Positions 9,911 to 21,723 of a DNA stretch of 64,000 bases are shown piece by piece (the stretch's first letter is position 1; each line of letters starts with the position of its first letter). The notes under the pieces are model-generated. The model ran no database searches, had not been told where the DNA came from, and was given only the letters and a program-made list of their open reading frames with translations. Source of the DNA: Mesomycoplasma ovipneumoniae (lineage in GTDB: Bacteria; Bacillota_I; Bacilli_A; Mycoplasmatales; Metamycoplasmataceae); NCBI GenBank assembly GCA_009756935.1, contig VZDP01000002.1, positions 186,001 to 250,000 of the forward strand. Direction: 5' to 3'. A program made the translations under genes and the position numbers.

Positions 9911-12900
9911 ATGAAAAAAAATATCTCCAAACCTGATTTTTCTAAAGCATTCAAAATATTTTTAAGTTTTGGCACTTTATCTTTAGCCATTTCTGGAATT
10001 ACTTTGATTGGTATAAAAAATCGCGATAAAACCGAGCACATTAACATACCAATAACCCATTCAGCCCAGGAAACTGAAAAACTTTTAGATCAAATTAACT
10101 ATTTATCAATAGGTGATTCAATTTCTGCTGGTTTTAATTGAGATTATTCTTTTGATCTTAGAGGTATGCTTGATGAAAATAATCAAGTAAAAGGACTTTC
10201 GTATCCTGCCTTTTTTGCTAATTTTATTCAGAAAGTTAATCCAAATGCCCTTAAGTCGTTTGACAATTTGGCCCTTTCTTGAACAACAGTCACAGATTGA
10301 CTATATTTACTTAATCCTGAAAATGAAAAATACAAAAATTCAGACAAAACACATTTTCGTTTTAATTATCATCTAGACAAAAAATTAAATTCGCCATATG
10401 GACAACAAATTCGTGAAGTTTTTGATGACTTTTCGGCAACAAGTTTTCCAAAACTCCACAAAAAAATCCAAGATTCAAATTTAATAACACTTTCATTAGG
10501 GGCAAATGATTTAATTGAATCTATTGATTTTCGTGTAATTGCAAAACCACTCCAAAAACTTGCCACAAAAGCTGAGGCAAGTTTTGAGTTTATGCAAAAT
10601 ATTGAACTAGCCTACCAAAAAATTTACCGAAATTTGCTAACTTTAGTTGAAAATTTTCGCAAAATCAATCCTAATGTTCGAATCGTTTTAGTCGGATATA
10701 ATTCTTTGACATCCAATATTGTCAAATTTTTTGAAAAATTACTAACAAATGAAATAGGGTTGCCCGAAAACTATGCTAATTTAGCAATAAAACGTCTAAA
10801 TTCAACAATTAGACAGGTTGCCAAAGTTCAAAAAGTTCAGTATGTTGACTTGTATAATGAAAAAATTTGACAAGAAAATCCGAGCGAATTTGCAACAAAA
10901 GAATTAGATATTCACCCTTCAACAAAAGGTTATAAAAAAATGGCCCAAGACCTCTTGTTCAAACTTGCTTTGGAACAAGATATTTTATTTAAAAACGAAG
11001 AACACAAAAAATTAGGCTGAGATAAGGATTATATCGAAAAAGATTTAAATAATTACCGTCGTACTTTAAATATAGCATCAAATTCACAAATTCTTGAGGC
11101 CTTAAGTCTTGAAGGCTCAACTGATAAGTTTATTTCTGAGACCTCTAAGATTGAAGAAAGAACGACTGCAGATATTCAAAAAACTGAAAAATCACCGCTT
11201 GAAAATTTTGTAAATGTTATATTAAATAATAATTTTGGCGCATTTTTAAACCGTTTTGTTCAGTTAGCTGTTCAAAATAATTCAAGCGTGCAAAAAATTT
11301 TAACTGATTTTTGACAAGAAAACCAAAAATCAGGTGCTTCTTTTTCCGAAATTTTGCAAAAAATTTACTCAAGTGGCTTTTTTAGTAAAATTATTAACCG
11401 TTTTCAGACTTATGTTCAAGATGTAACTAATAAAAAAAACTGAGAAAAAGCAACAATTTCTGACCTTGTTAATTATATTTTTGCTGATTTTGACGAAAAA
11501 CAAATAATTGATGTTTTAAATACTGTTGTAACTTCTGAATTTGCAGATAAAAATCCTGAAAAAATTAAAGAATTAATTTTTGCTTCCATTTTTGGCCAAA
11601 CAATAGTCCAAGATCTTATAATTAACAATATTATCAAACTTGATGTTGCATATAAAGATAATTTAAAAGTAGTTTTTACTTTTGACTCAATTAGAAAACT
11701 ATTTACAAAAATCATTACTGATTTTCAACTTCGTACAAAAGACTATAAAAATTCTGCAACTTTTCAGCAAATAATCCAAACTTACCTTGAAAATCCTCAA
11801 AACGATGCTGATAATGTTAGTTTTATTCGCAATTTTATCTCAGAAACACTAAAACATCATGAGTCTGTTAAATTATTAGTATCGATTATTAACGATAATT
11901 TTAATTTTAATTTGTCTAAAGATGATCAAGATTCGCTCACAGATCTTTTAGTTTCGCTTGCTGATGTTATTGTCCGAACAAATGTCTGGACCAAATTGAA
12001 TGATATTGCTGCTAAAAACTTTTTAGAAGTTATCAAGAAATCTGATTATAAAAATATTGAGAGCATTTCATCAATTTTTTCAGAGCAAATTTATACAAAT
12101 TACTCATCTTTTTTTAAAGATTCAAAAAATTTACTTGATTTATTTCACGAACTTCTAAGTTTTGATTTGAGCCAAAACCAAATTGACTCACTAAAAAAAT
12201 TACTTAATAAATTCTATCCAATTTTAACAAAATTTGACCTAACTAATTTTATTGATGATTCAGCCCCTAATTATGCTAGTTTTTCATTCTTTTTTGATTC
12301 AGTTAAAGATTTTTTGGCTTCAAATTCATTTAAACCACTGGCTGACATTGTAAATCAAGCAATTAATGATTTTTTAGTAAATAAAAGCAAATATCAGCAA
12401 ATTGACAACTTAAATCGTTTTGGTTTTCAGTTTTTAGCTAATAATTTGCCAAAACTTGAGGAAAATATTTACGATTTTATTGCAAAAAATGTTCAAAATG
12501 AAAAGTTTTTAACTAGTCTAATTGATTTAATTAGCAATTCGCTAAGCGAACAAGGTCTAAAACCTACATCGGTTAAAACTTTTTCGGAAATTATTAGGCT
12601 AATTTTTGAAGATTTTTACGCTAAATATCAAATTTGAAAAGAAGATAAAGAAAGCCCGACTAACAATTTAATTTTTGAATTTGTCAAAGGCTCAATAAAT
12701 ACTTTCGAAACCTTTACAAAATCAAATTTTAGCGAGTATGATTCTCTTAAAACTAACCTTGAATCGGCAAGACAAACAAATAATGAATCAGAAATTCAAG
12801 AATATTCAGCAAAAATCGCGCATCTTGACCAACAACTTTCATTTCAAAATTTTTCTAGTTATTTTCTAAATAACTTTTTTAGCCAAGAACAAATTTATTC

Positions 12901-15868
12901 ACTTTTAAAAAGTCTTGCTAGCCTTGATTTTAAAAGCAAAATTTCAACTCAAGATCTGGTTTTATTTTTCAAAAACCTTTTTGATCAATCATTTTTACAT
13001 AAACAGTTAATCGAAAAATTAAACCAAAATAGTTTTTTTAACAAAGAAAAAATTCAAAAACCACTTTTAAATATTTTATCTAGCTTTTTTGAATCTTCAG
13101 AAGTTGAAGAATTACTTTCAAAACTTATTGAATACTTTTTTAATGATAAGAAGTTTGAAGAACACCCTGATTTTAGTTCGTTAATTCAGAATTTTATTAC
13201 AGAAAATTCTGAATTAATTGAAAAAGTTTTTACACTTTTTTTAGGAAATACAACAACTTGAGAATCAATTTCTCAATTTTTACATGCAATTTTGGATGAA
13301 TATAAACTAAATTTAAAACCAGAATCTGTTAATACAATTTTAGAAGTTGTTCGTGATTTTTTGTCAAAACTAAAAGATTCAATTTTAAGTATTCAAAATG
13401 ATGCAACAATTCAACCGCCGTTAACAATAAAATCAATAATTACTATTATTCTTGATGCAATTTCTAATAATCCAACCCCTAATAAATCAGTGATTGAGAC
13501 TTTATTCGATAGTTTTAGTGTTGATATTGCAAATAATTATTATTCTTCAGAGGCAGCAAGCACCCAAGACCAAAATAAAATTACTCCAGATAAAATTTCT
13601 TCATTAATTGCTGAAGTAATGAAAACTAAGCCTATTTCGGAGCAAATTAAATCAAGTTTATCAAGCATTCCACAAGAATATCGCGAAGATATTGCTCCAA
13701 TTTTTGATTCATTTTTAAAATCTGATGGACTTAAAGATTTATTTAACTCCTATTTTAAAATAGTTGCAAAAGCAAAAATTAATAAGCCATTGAATAATTT
13801 ATCATTAATTAAGTCTTTATTTGAAAAGCAGTATTTTAATAAAATTATTGGTGAATTTATTGTCAAATTAGACGAAAAAAAGAATAATCTAACAACTAAT
13901 TTTGCAAAACTATCAGAAAAAATTTTTAATACTAAATTTGAAGAAACAGAATTTGAATCTTTTTTCAAGCTAATTAAGAAAATAATTAAAAATAATATTG
14001 ATAGTTATTACACCGATGAGCCAGAGTCAATAAATATTTTTTCAGATCAACCTGAACAAATAAATGTCAGTCAAGATATTTCCGATCTTCAAATTATAGC
14101 CCAGCCATTTAGCGATTCTGGTCCTGAACAAGATTCTACAAGTTCATCTCCAGTACAAACTCAAAACCAAAACTTAGCCAAAAAGGACCCAAATTATTCA
14201 AAAGACAATGCTTTTTTAACAAAGCTTATAACTATTTTGTCTAAATTAACTAACGGTCAGTTTTCTACTTCCAATTTGAATTCATTATTAGAAACCGAGA
14301 TTGGAAATGAAGAGTTTATCGTTGAACTAGTCAAGCAAATTGCAGCAGTTTATAGTGAAATTCAGGACTCAGAAAAAAATAATATTTGAGATATATTGAC
14401 AAAGATTTTTAAATCTAATTTTTTCAAAGAAAAAATTGAGCTATTAAGCGTTGGAAATATTTCCAGTTTTTCAATCTTTAGCGGTCTGTCAGAAGAAACC
14501 AAGAAAAAAATTGAGCCAACATTTAAAAGTTTGTTGTTAGAATTTTTACCAAATTCTGCAAACAAACTTTTTATTTTTCGAATTTTACACTATATAAATA
14601 AAAATCAAGAATTATTTAAAAATGTAAAAACATTTTCAGGAATCTTAACTAAATTTTTAAGCGATGATAAAAGTAATAAAACTGTCGATCAAAGTCAGAG
14701 TTCGCTAAAGCAAACTAATAGAGAATTTTTGAAGGCATATTTGTGACATGTGCTTAATTTTTTAGTAAAACATGAAGGATTTTTAGATATAGCAGTTGAT
14801 GTAATTGCCTCATATTTGAATTTAAATTTAGACAGCAGCAACCAAACTTTGAAAACATTTAAGGTTGAAAAACCAAGAGAGATTCCTAAAACATTTTTAA
14901 AAGAATTTATTGGTCTTGGCTTTGATAATCCTTTAATTTCTGATATTTTGGATCAAATGTTAAATGCAGTAAAAACTTTAGATTCAGGTAAAGAAGCATC
15001 TACTTTTTTCAGTGCTATTTTTAGTAAATTAGATTTTGCAAAACTAATTAATCTTGATTTAGTCGTTAAAATTGAACCAAAAATTAGTACAGATGACTCA
15101 ACAGGCCAAACCCCAACCGATCAAAAAAATCTAATTGATGAAGAGAATTTAGCGTTAAATACACCAAAAGGACAAAAAATATCAGTCAAATCACTTGCTG
15201 ATTTCTTTGATTTAGTATTTTTAGCTTCACCAGATTGAAACAAACAAAAACAAGATGAAGCTTCGCCAATTTTAAAAGAATTAAATCATATAAAATACAC
15301 CGGAATTTCTCTTAAGGATATTTTTACATCAAATAAAAAAGATCCTCAACTTGAAGCAATTTCAAAATTATTTCATAGAATTTGGTACTCTGAGGGTACG
15401 GGTTCTAATAGAATATCAATCACCAATTTTAAAAACTCATCAAAAGGAAGACTCCTTTATAGATTAGTTTTAATCCTTCTTTTTTATACATATGAATCTA
15501 GGATTTCTAATTCTTGAACTCGAACCTGAGGGTTTTATGGCGGTCTAATTTCTTCCTGAACTGCATCTGAAATAATCCGCGCATCATTACAAAGTGGCCA
15601 ACAATCTAACAGAAATAATACACAAGATAGTAACTACAATAAATTTATTAATGACGTAATAGGAGAACCCCTCAAATCCACAAGTTGGTGAGGGATCAAA
15701 ACTTGATATAATTCTCGCGATGTAAAATTAAATGATATGCTAACAATGATTTATTATAATTCTGATAATAATCGATTTTCTAACCGCACAAAGCAACCTA
15801 AATTAAAAGACCAAATTTTACAGCAAATCCACGATGGAACTTATCCTGATTATTATCAAAATCCCTAA
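9911..15868 (+). CDS. Giant membrane-anchored protein with N-terminal SGNH/GDSL esterase domain
   Basis: 1985 aa with many TGA-Trp codons. Seen: one N-terminal membrane segment (residues 17-36), then an SGNH hydrolase domain: block I GDSISAGFN with nucleophile Ser70, block III GAND with Asn199, block V DIHP with Asp333 and His335. The family hydrolyses ester bonds of lipids or acylated sugars, so a surface lipase or esterase that frees host fatty acids is likely. The remaining ~1600 residues are helical, Lys/Asn/Asp/Phe-rich, with no domain I recognise; repeated short 'F..L/I..F...' patterns suggest long helical repeats. SGNH enzymes are usually 200-400 aa, so the tail is the unusual part. 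It is probably monocistronic. Confidence 0.85.
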
Positions 15869-16191
15869 AAATTAATATACTACTTGAGTAAAACTCTTTT
15901 TGACAAGGTTTCTCTATCAAAAGTTTAGCGCATATTTTTCTATCTTCAAGTCATTTTTCACTATAATTACCACAAAAGTCTACTACTTGAATTTTTTCAC
16001 CAAAATCTTGCAAAATTAAAAGAATTCTTCCAAAATTGATTGTTTTTCTCGCTAGGTTTATAATTTTTTGGAAAAAATTTAGTTTTGAAATCAAAATATT
16101 TAATATTCCCAAAAATATAATTTTGATATTTTAAAAATTGTATCGGTATAAAATAATAATATCAAGTAAATTTATGGTATAATTTCACAAA
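15869..16191. other. Intergenic region, possible decayed minus-strand reading frame
   Basis: Contains only a weak GAG/CTC hairpin with T's near 15886-15905 and an ATCAAAAT/ATTTTGAT inverted repeat near 16090-16140. On the minus strand a frame without TAA/TAG runs from about 16175 to 15803 (with TGA as Trp) but has no convincing start or ribosome site, so no gene is called. The promoter of the next gene is at its right edge. Confidence 0.3.
16178..16183 (+). promoter_or_regulatory. -10 box giving a near-leaderless transcript
   Basis: TATAAT ends only 8 bases before the ATG at 16192, so transcription should start at or next to the start codon; there is no Shine-Dalgarno site. Confidence 0.6.
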
Positions 16192-17112
16192 ATGAAAATC
16201 TTAAAAAATCGCTATCTTTTTGTTCTTGATCTTGATGGCACAGTGCTTTCTGATAGTGCAAATTCTGAAATTCATCCCGATACTGAATCAGGAATTAAGC
16301 GTGCTGTTGAACTAGGGCATGTTGTTTGCATTCTAACAGGAAGACCATGAAGATCGACAAAACCAATATACGAAAAATTAGGTCTAAAAACAATTGTTGC
16401 TAATTTTAACGGTGCTTATATTCATAACCCAACTGACTCTGAATTTATTCCAACAATTAATTACATCAATTTAAACGACATTTTATATATAATGGGCGAC
16501 AAACGGGTTAAAGCTGAAACTTCAAATGTTGCAATCGAAGGACCTGGATGAGCTAAAATCAAAAAACGCGATAAACAATTAGAGCAAGTTTTTGGATTTG
16601 ACCATATTAAAAATCTAAAGCCTGGTCTAAATTTCCATAAAATACCTTTAAAACCAACGTGTTTAATTCTTGATACAAAGCGATCTACAAACATCAACGA
16701 TTTTAAATCATATTTAGAGCGACGTTATGGTGATCTAGGTGAATTTTCGGCCTGATCAAAAGGAGAAAATCACACATACGTTTTTGATATGACCGCAATT
16801 GGAGTTAATAAATCTAAGGCTGTTTCAATGCTTTCGCGTTATTATAAAATTGACTTAGAAAATATAATTTCAATTGGTGATAGTTACAATGATATTGGTA
16901 TGTTTGAAATTTCCACAATTTCTGTTGCAATGGCAAATTCGCCTTTGCAAGTAAAAAAGAATGCAACCGTTATTCTTAAAAAAACAAATAAAGAAGGTGG
17001 CGTTGGCGATTATATTAACCGTTTTTTAAAAAATCCTACAAAAGAAATCGAAAAATCAAAAAAAGTTAAAATGAAACTTTCAACAGCTCCAATTGAAGCA
17101 ACCGAGTATTAA
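16192..17112 (+). CDS. HAD-superfamily phosphatase, Cof type
   Basis: 306 aa. Cof-type HAD hydrolases dephosphorylate small phosphosugars, flavin or nucleotide phosphates. Seen: motif I FVLDLDGTVL (nucleophile Asp and acid/base Asp), motif II ILTGRPW, a C2-type cap in the middle, motif III Lys in GVNKSKAV, and motif IV IISIGDSYNDIGMFE with GDSYND. All catalytic residues are present. Substrate cannot be read from sequence. First gene of an operon with nadD-yqeK (3 bases away) and the nucleosidase. The mRNA is predicted to be leaderless. Confidence 0.9.
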
Positions 17113-17115
17113 AAA

Positions 17116-18201
17116 ATGAAACTAGAAAAAATCGCAATTTATGGCGGTTCATTTAATCCCGTTCATAAAGCTCATATACAAATTGCAAAAAAAGCAATCG
17201 ATTTTTTAAATCTAGATATGCTTTTTTTTGTGCCAACTTACATAAATCCGTTAAAAAACAATAAAGAAAATAACGTTGATCCCGCATTTCGTTTTGAAAT
17301 GCTAAAATTAGTGCAAATTGAAAAAACACAAGTTTGTGATTATGAAATTAAAGCCAAAAAAATTAGCTACACAATTGAAACAGTAAATTATTTTAGACAA
17401 AAATATCCTGATGCAAAACTTTTTTTAATAATAGGTTCTGATAATCTTGCCAGTTTTAAAATGTGGAAAAACTACAAGGAAATTCTTGAAAAAGTCCAAC
17501 TTGTTGTTTTTAGGCGTAAAAATTATCCAGATTTAGGAAATGTTAAGCGTTATAATGCTTTAATTTTGCCAACCCAGTTGCCGAATTTTAGCTCGTCAGA
17601 AATAAGAAGTGGAAATTTTTTTGGCCTTGATCCAAGAGTAAATGCTTTTATTGGTGCTAATTTTTTATATGCTAATTCAATTCTTAAAGGTTTTCTTGGT
17701 AATTCTGACCGACTTATCCATTCAAAAAATACCGCTGAACTCTCAAGCGAGTATGCTAAAATTTACGGACTAGATTCAAAACAGGCTTATTATGCTGGCT
17801 TATTTCATGATTTGACCAAAAAATGAAGCAGGCAAGAACATATTGATTTTCTTAAATCCCAAAAAATTGATGCTAGCGATCTTCAAGACTATGAACTGCA
17901 TCAACTTTCGGCTTCAATTTGATTAAAAAATGTTTATTTGTTGCCTTTTGAACAAATAATTCGTGCTATTTCTTGCCATACAACCCTTTGTTTTGAAATG
18001 TCATTATTTGACAAAGCAATTTATGTCGCTGATAAATTAGCTCGTGGGCGTCGATTTCCAGGTATTCAAAAATTACGCGACTTAGCAAAACAAGATTTAA
18101 ATAAAGCTTTTAGCCAACTTGTAAGAATGTCCAAAATTGAGCATGAAAATATGAAAAACTCAGCCAATCAAATGAAACTATATGAAAAACATCAAGATTA
18201 A
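17116..18201 (+). CDS. nadD: Fused nicotinate-nucleotide adenylyltransferase (NadD) and YqeK-like HD hydrolase
   Basis: 361 aa. The N-terminal ~195 residues are NadD, which adenylates nicotinate mononucleotide in NAD synthesis: GGSFNPVHKAH (nucleotidyltransferase HxxH) and SSSEIRSG (ISSTxIR-type) are seen. Residues ~200-361 are an HD-domain phosphohydrolase: HSKNTAELSSEYAKIYG, AGLFHDLTKKW (HD pair), and DKAIYVADKL. The YqeK family cleaves Ap4A. NadD and YqeK are neighbours in many Firmicutes; here they are one chain. Its last 20 bases overlap the next gene. Confidence 0.93.
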
Positions 18202-18841
18202 AACCGCTATTTTTTATGCCGATAAGCAAGAACAAGTAAATTTAGAATTACTTGGTGCAAAATTTATAGAAAATGTTAGTGTGTTAGACCTAAATTTTCC
18301 AGTTTATGAATATAAAAATATTTATTTTTTTTATATTAATTCACAAATTGGCTTAATTAATTCAGCTATTTTTGCCCAAACAGTTGCAGTTAAATTTTTA
18401 ATCACTAATATAATAAATTATGGTGGTTGTGGTGGAAGTTCATCAATTGATTTTTCAAAAATGAAAAATCAATTGATATTTCCTAAACGTTTTTATCTAA
18501 TTGATGCAAAAACACCTTGATATGAGCCAGGCCAACTACCATTTGAACCTAAATTTTATGAGAATAATTTAATTGCTGCTCAAAATTTTAATTTAGGTTC
18601 GTCAAATAGTTTTATTTTTGAAGAAAATCAAGTAAAAGATTTCCGATTTGTTGATTTTTTTGATATGGAAGCATTTGCTTTTGCTCAGATAAGTGCCAAA
18701 AATAACTTGAATTTCTATTGTATTAAATATTTAAGTGATAAAATTGCCCAAAATCTTGACATTTCCCAAGTTAATCTTAACATAAAACAAGGCGCTCAAA
18801 ATGCCGCTAAGTATGCCTTAGGTCTTCTTGAGAAAATCTAA
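18182..18841 (+). CDS. mtnN: 5'-methylthioadenosine/S-adenosylhomocysteine nucleosidase
   Basis: 219 aa. Splits the adenine from MTA and SAH, clearing the by-products of methylation and polyamine synthesis. Seen: N-terminal strand (IKTAIFYADKQEQ), glycine-rich IINYGGCGGSS, and FDMEAFAFAQ corresponding to the family's 'DMEsaA' substrate-binding motif. Somewhat divergent but full length for the family. Starts inside the end of nadD-yqeK, so translation is probably coupled. Followed by a strong terminator. Confidence 0.85.
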
Positions 18842-18870
18842 AAAAAATTTGTTCACTATTATAAATTTGT

Positions 18871-18917
18871 AAAAACAGTTTGAAAAATTAAGTTATAGTT
18901 TTTCAAACTGTTTTTTT
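18871..18917 (+). terminator. Terminator after mtnN
   Basis: AAAAACAGTTTGAAAAA pairs with TTTTTCAAACTGTTTTT around an 11-base loop and ends in a T-run. Confidence 0.9.
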
Positions 18918-19314
18918 CTAAAGTGGAATAAAAAACTAACAAATACTCCCGTTTTTTAGTGTGTATTAGATTAAATGTGCAAGGTTTAAGGCTTTATTTT
19001 AGATTTTGCTATTTTTCTTTGACACCTAAATCAAGGTTTTAACACAAAAAGTATTATAGTTTTTTATTGAATGTATTAAATTTTTTTATATTTTAATATT
19101 AAAATTTAAAATTATTCATAAAAAATAAAGCCCAAAAAAAATTCCTTGTTATGTATATTTTATTTTATTATATTGTAACATTGAAATTATTATATTTCAT
19201 TTTTATGATCTTTTCTAGTAAAACCTTAATTAAAATATAAATATTGATTATTTTTGATTTTCGTTGATTAAAATATGTATAATATTTATATAAGGATAAT
19301 TAGGAGGATGTGCT
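18918..19314 (+). promoter_or_regulatory. Intergenic region with promoter of the subtilase operon
   Basis: TATAAT at 19278-19283 with TTGATT at 19254-19259 (18-base spacer) and a strong AGGAGG site just before ATG 19315. The first 330 bases are AT-rich with no gene or clear structure. Confidence 0.6.
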
Positions 19315-21723
19315 ATGAAAATGTCAAAAAATAAACTATTTAAGTTCTTCCCTTTACTATCGTTTTTAGCAATACCGATTTTTTCAGGTCTTGTTTCGCT
19401 CACACTTTCATCAGAAACTAACAAAACTGGTAATTTTGCAAATACTTTTGCTAATAAAATTAATTACGACAACAAATTATCAAAATCACAAGAAGATCTT
19501 GCTGGTTTTAAGCAAAAAAATAAAAAAATATTTAGTAGACAGTCTAATCAAAAATTAACAGCTTTTTCATTACTAAAATCTAGTGATGTTAAAAATGTTT
19601 TAAAAGCTGAAAATGTAGATATTAAAATATTTTTAGATTTAATTGATACCAACAATAATTCCTTAAGTGAGAATGTTGAATATTATCAAACTAAAAACAA
19701 TGAATATTTAAAACAAATAACTTTGCTCTTTGAAGAAAATAATATAAAAATAAATAGTAACTATGTAAGTAAATTGTCGCCAATAATATGAATTAATATT
19801 AATTCACTCGCTGAAAAAAAATCCCTCGAATTATTAGAAAAACTAGATTTTGTTTCATTAGTAATTAATAATTTAGAAAATACGACAAACTCGGATTCAC
19901 TCCCGACTTATTCTGCTAAATCTTTAAACCAAGAAGCTAAACCCAAAATATTTTATAGTAACTGAGAACATGCCGTCTACTATTATTCATATTTAAGTAA
20001 TACCAAAGATTATTTTACAAAAGAACAGGAAATAGTTGATTATAAGTATCCAGATCCTTATACGCACGAAAAAGTCGGAGTAATCGAACCAGGTATGAGC
20101 GGCACCTATGATGAAAGTGATTGACTCAAAGCTCAAATTCCCAAATATTTGGTTAATTACTATAATATAGGTGGCGCTGATTCAAAAAAAACTAATGAAA
20201 ATCAAAATGATCACGCCAGTTTGGTTTCTGGAATAATAGTAGGAAAGAGCGGATTTGCATTTAATACTGATTTGCATCTTGCAAATTTAGGTAAAGTAGA
20301 ATCGTTTGATTCCCCTGTTTGAATGTCAATTTTTGAAAAACTAATAATTGAAAAAGGAGTTAGAGTAATAAACCATAGCTATGGATATGATTTCATACAT
20401 GAAAAAGACGTTGATGCTAATTTCGAAGATATTTATGGTATTAATTCTCTGTTAAAAAACTCTGTCTCTCGATATATTGATCATCTTTATTATTTGGATT
20501 TTCTATCAAGGAAATATGGTGTTATAAATATTTTTGCTGCCGGAAATGAATATGATGATAGATTAAAAAAACATGATGATAGATTAATAAACAATAATGA
20601 TCCTAATCCTGGAAAAGAATATGGTTACATATCTGGGTATGCTAATGCAATAAATTCTATTGTTGTTGGCTCTAGTTTTGGTACAAAAGAAAATTTCTAT
20701 GCAAGTATTTTTAGTAATAGATTATTGCCAAAGGCTCTAAAAGGCTTGCCTAAACCGCTCATAGTTGCCCCAGGCGAGAATATAGTTGGGCTATCTGATC
20801 AAAAATCACCAGAATCAGGAACTAGTTTTTCTGCACCAATTGTAACCGGTATAGTCTCAACCATAATTGGCTCAAATCCTTATTTATTTAATGATAAAAA
20901 TATTATTCCAGCAATAAAGAGTGTATTGTCTTCATCTGCGGTAGATAGCAAATTTGATTATAAAGGTATAAAGAATTTTGTTGAATCTACAAAAAAAGAA
21001 AATGAAAAACAAAACACATGGTCTTCGATTGATAATTACATAGAAGATTCTAGCAAAGCCCGATATTTGCAAAATTATGAAAATGAGCACGAATCTAAGT
21101 CAAATGGTTTTGATACAGCAGTTGGAGCGGGACAAATTAATTTCGCTAATATACAAAAGGCAATAGAAAATTTAAAAACTTTTTCTGTATCATTTGAAAA
21201 CACTGATGAATATGTTTATGTATCACCAGAAATAAAATTAAATCAAGGAAACAAAATAAAAGCTTCACTTGCTTGAGCTTTTAACGCAGGATTAACAAAA
21301 CCCCTAGGTAAATATGAATCTACCCTTAATACGTGGTACAATAATTTACTTACATTTGGTTTATCATATGTTGCTGATAAAATCGTAGAATCAGCATATA
21401 ATAAAGTTGTACAATCAAAATTTGAAAAAGAATATCATCCTAAACATCCTGATGAGTGATTAAATAGAGAAACTCTCCTTAATAAACAAAAAAATAGATT
21501 GCTTAGTAATTATGATTTAAAATTGCAAAAAAAGGTGGGGAACAATTGGCAAAACATCGACTTAAATTCTGGTTCTTCAGGATCTTCGAACGTTGAGTTA
21601 ATAAGATATTCAGCAGAAGAATCAGGGGTATACCGAATCCTGGTAAAGAAAACTAGTTCTTCTCTTTTTAAAGAATCGGTAGATGATAATTTGGCGGTTT
21701 CATATGTTATACAAGAAAAATAA
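19315..21723 (+). CDS. Surface S8 (subtilisin-like) serine protease with Asp-to-Glu triad change
   Basis: 802 aa. Seen: N-terminal membrane/signal segment (residues 9-30) without lipobox; a propeptide-like region to ~240; S8 blocks VGVIEPG (Glu258 where subtilases have Asp), NDHASLVSG (His300), AAGNEY (oxyanion Asn411) and SGTSFSAP (Ser504); then a ~300-residue C-terminal extension. The enzyme would act outside the cell on host or own surface proteins. The Asp-to-Glu change would weaken a classic triad unless the family is adapted to it. Two paralogous anchored proteins follow in the same operon, the first overlapping its end by 20 bases, which suggests substrates, inhibitors or partners. Confidence 0.85.
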
